From the NCBI GenBank assembly GCA_947179155.2, contig OX359264.1, positions 45,624,202 to 45,688,201 of the forward strand: 64,000 nt of DNA, read 5' to 3'. This DNA comes from Hedera helix. Taxonomy: Eukaryota > Streptophyta > Magnoliopsida > Apiales > Araliaceae. Position 1 is the stretch's first letter. Every line of letters begins with the position of its first letter. A program made the position numbers and the translations under genes. The notes beneath the pieces were generated by a model. The model was not told the DNA's origin. It searched no databases and worked only from the letters and a program-made list of their open reading frames with translations. Shown here piece by piece: positions 61,002-64,000 of this stretch.

Positions 61002-61490
61002 TGTAATAACCACGAATTCTAAGTTCATTGTAATGATGATTATTAAATAATTATCCATAAATTAAAATTTTTATATCAATTGATTGGACATTTATATGAT
61101 TGAATTAATTAAAAGTTATGGGCTTTATCGCAAACTATGTCATTTTGAAACCCTAGAGTGATCGATCTTGAATTTTATGTCAAAAACGTTTTCAAAAACA
61201 AGATCGAACCATGAAATGTTAAAAAATAAGAAGTTAGGAAGATAACAAAACTGATTTGGTGTATTTTGGATGTGTATGTTTCATTTTATAAAAAAATTAA
61301 CCAAAGAAATCAAATTTGAAAAAAATTAGGGTTTTAAAATCAAAAGTACCGCTATGGTGGTTACCGTCGCAGGGGTGGAACACTCTACGAGTCACTGCAG
61401 CAGCGGTGGTCCTCACCACCGCAACGGTGGTCCAAAATATTTGAAAATTAATTGTTTATTAACTGGGTCGGGTCGGGCCAAGTAAAACAT
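61002..61490 (+). mobile_element. Start of another chromovirus-like LTR (fragment)
   Basis: TGTAATAACCACGAATTCTA resembles the LTR starts TGTAATACCCCGAATTTTAT and TGTAAGACCCCGAATCTTAT in this window. A GC-rich block (61345-61435) with GCAGCGGTGGTCC and ACCGCAACGGTGG corresponds in position to the GC-rich blocks of the other LTRs. It grades into the AT minisatellite and no 3' end was found, so it is a fragment. Confidence 0.6.
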
Positions 61491-62045
61491 TAATATTTAA
61501 TAACTTTTAAATAATAAAATATTATTAAATGATTAATAATATTAAGAAATCAATAAAATATTATTAAATGAATAATAATATTATTAAATAATTAATAATA
61601 TTAAGAAATAAATAAAATATTATTAAGTGATTAATAATATTATAAAGTGAATAAAATATTATTAAATGAGTAATATTATTATAAGGTTAATAAAATATTA
61701 GAAGATGAATAAAATATTATTAAATGATTAATAATTTTAAGAAATGAATAAAATATTATTAAATAATTAATGATATTAAGAAATCAATAAAAATATTATT
61801 AAATGAATAATAATATTAGAAAATGAATAAAATATTACTAAATGATTAATAATATTAAGAAATGAATAAAAATAAATTAAATGATTAATAATGTTATAAG
61901 TTTAATAAAATTTTATTAAATGATTAATAATATTATGAGGTTAATAAAATATTATTAAATGGTTAATAATATTATATAGAAACTTAAACTATATTAAATG
62001 ATTAAATAGATTTTATGTTATTAAAATATTATCAAATTTATTATT
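61490..62045. repeat. AT-rich minisatellite (about 35-40-bp unit)
   Basis: About fourteen imperfect units built from AATAAAATATTATTAAATG and ATTAATAATATTAAGAAAT occur head to tail with variable unit length. No coding potential. Confidence 0.85.
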
Positions 62046-63720
62046 ATATATAGTAAAACGCAGTACACTTTAACCACACTCTGTCATGTGTCACGCTCAC
62101 ATTAACTCAACTTCCAAATAACATTTATTACAAATGATTTATTATTTATTTATCCAATAATTTATTTTTTGAATATTATCCCGTAATTATAGATAACACT
62201 AACACAATAATAGATTATATATATTAAAAGACCGTACACTTTAACCACAGTTTGTTATGTGTCACGCTCACATTAATTCAACTTCTCATCAGCATTTAGT
62301 ACAATTAATTTATTATTATATTTATCCAATAATCTATTTTTTGAATATTATCTCATAATCGTATATAACACTCACATAATAATTTTTTGAATATTATCAC
62401 ATATAATTGTAGATAAAACTCGCAAAAAAATAATAATAGGTAATTTAAATCTAATTACAATTGAATAATTTTTTCACTACACTTAATCAGAATATTCTCA
62501 CACAGACAAATAAAAATATGAAATCATCTAATAATTTAATATTTGAAATTATCCAAAAATTAAATTTTGTTCTTTATATACATAATCTTTGGTTTTTAAT
62601 TTCTTAACATCTAATTGTCACAAAAAAATAAATGTAATCTATTATATATATTAAAACGCAATACACTTTAACCACAGGCTGCCATGTGTTACGCTCACAT
62701 TAACTCAATTTCCCACCAGCATTTATTATAATTGATTTATTATTATATTTATACGATAATCTATTTTTTAAATATTATCTCATAATTGAAGATAACACTT
62801 GCATAATAATTTTTCGAATATTATTCCATATAATTGCAAATAATTCTCATAAAAAAATATGCAATTTAAATCTAATCTACTATGTATATTAAAACGCAGT
62901 ATACTTTAACCACAACCTGTCATGTGTCACGCTTACATTAACTCAACTTCTCACCAGCATTTATTACAATTGATTTATTATTATATTTTCAAATAATCTC
63001 ATTTTTTGAATATTATTCCATAATTCCAAATAACTCTCATACAATAATTTTTTGATTAATATCCCATATAATTGTGGATAACTCTCACAAAAAAAAATGT
63101 AATTTAAATCTAATTACAACTAAATAATTTTTCTACTACACTCAATAAGAATATTTTCACACAGACAAATAAAAATCTGAAATCATCTAATAATTTGGTA
63201 TTTAAAATTATCTAAAAATTAAATTTTGTTCTTTATATAGGTAATCTTTAATTGATATTTTAATTTCTTAACATCTAATTCTCATACAAAAAAAAAATGT
63301 AATATTATCCTATAATTTTTTTCACTTTTTGTGTGAGTATGAAATTAAAAACTTATAAATATAACATTATCCTATAATTGCAGATAACTCTTACACAATA
63401 ATTTTTTTGAATATTATCCCATATAATTGCAGATTACTCTCACAAAAAAAATATGTAATTTAAAACTAATTACAACTAAATAATTTTTTCATTACACTCA
63501 ATCAGAATATTCTCACATAGACAAATAAAAATCTGAAATTATCTAATAATTTGGTATTTGAAATTATCAAAAAATTAAATTTTGTTCTTTATAAATATAA
63601 TCTTTGGTTTTTTAATTTCTTAACATCTAATACTCACACACAAAAATGTAACATTATCCCATAAATATGTCACGCATACAAATCTAAACTAATATTAAAC
63701 TATAGCAATTTCAAAATGAT
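62046..63720. mobile_element. Repeated Helitron-like 5' ends and associated AT-rich modules
   Basis: Four modules begin near 62040, 62212, 62640 and 62877 with TATATATTAAAACGCAGT-like sequence followed by ACTTTAACCACA, TGTCATGTGTCACGCTCAC and ATTAACTCAACTTC. Two of them start TCTATTATAT and TCTACTATGT, the TC plus ATTAAAA arrangement of plant Helitron 5' ends. A second module (AGATAACTCTCACAAAAAAA, then CACAGACAAATAAAAAT) recurs at about 62410, 63080 and 63440. No CTRR hairpin end or Rep/helicase gene was found. Confidence 0.5.
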
Positions 63721-64000
63721 TGTGACGCCCCCAAATCTGGGCCCACACAGCCCAAACATGAGTCGTCAAAATACTACAACAAAATTATTACAACAAAGCA
63801 CAACGTACAACAATACAGTGTATAATAATACACAACTAAGTCTTCACTATTATTGCCACACTATTTTACAAAACGTGAAGACTATGATAACTATTCATCG
63901 GACCCTCACTCCATTCCCCGGCTAGACCCTGTTATGTTTTCATCTCCTGTTGAAAAACAATGGAACAAAAGAAAGTGTGAGCTCAAATAGCCCAGTAAAG
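63721..64000 (-). mobile_element. End of a - orientation LTR of the 3.1-kb family, running out of the window
   Basis: Starts TGTGACGCCCCCAAATCTGG, which is the inverted end of the LTR at 30507-33631, and matches it and the copy at 29795 through to the window edge. Whether this is a solo LTR or the end of a complete element cannot be seen. The 69-codon frame at 63716-63925 is LTR sequence. Confidence 0.88.

Noticed and set aside
63716..63925. A 69-codon open frame also present (as an 82-codon frame) at 33400-33648 on the other strand
   Set aside because: The shared protein sequence simply reflects two copies of the same LTR end; there is no start context or family match.

Overview
This is nuclear DNA from a flowering plant, almost certainly a eudicot. 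The evidence is three split genes with canonical GT-AG introns and plant-type protein products, a very AT-rich background, and dense plant-type transposons (Ty3/gypsy chromoviruses, a Ty1/copia SIRE-like remnant, a LINE, hAT-, Mutator- and Stowaway-like short elements, Helitron-like ends). The species cannot be named from the sequence.

Gene-bearing part (1-28 kb). A + strand gene (exons 133-12209) encodes a complete 396-residue EamA/SLC35F-type membrane transporter in 8 exons; its 5.1-kb first intron carries a degraded LINE. Tail-to-tail with it, a - strand gene (19057-13681) encodes a complete 211-residue EMC7 homologue in 7 exons. A further - strand gene (28009-21791) encodes a complete 467-residue GT47 exostosin-type glycosyltransferase in 8 exons. 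Its fourth intron is about three-quarters transposon, and a decayed tandem copy of its last exon lies just downstream. As I recall the Arabidopsis annotation, the first two genes are also neighbours there (At4g32130/At4g32140), so this looks like an old conserved block. The three products act in different processes and no joint pathway is visible.

Transposon part (28-64 kb). No intact host gene was seen. It is a set of nested insertions that can be dated relative to one another from target-site duplications. (1) 29.8-35.8 kb: two 3.1-kb LTRs of one family in opposite orientation, one inserted in the other, giving an imperfect inverted repeat with arms over 2 kb. (2) 37.7-44.6 kb: a SIRE-like copia 3' end and LTR, carrying a hAT-like element (itself split by a 3.86-kb solo LTR) and a 190-bp Mutator-like hairpin element. 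(3) 45059-60996: a nearly full-length Tekay-like chromovirus flanked by GTTTA, with gag, protease, RT, RNase H, integrase and chromodomain all broken by stops, and interrupted by a 3.0-kb non-coding insertion and a 2.9-kb solo LTR. (4) 61.0-64 kb: the start of another LTR, an AT minisatellite, repeated Helitron-like ends, and a further LTR running out of the window.

No clearly new functional system was found. The most unusual structures are the array of short inverted repeats at 52.6-53.3 kb inside a non-coding insertion, the large inverted LTR nest, the insertion of the chromovirus exactly at the edge of another LTR, and the duplicated terminal exon of the glycosyltransferase gene.
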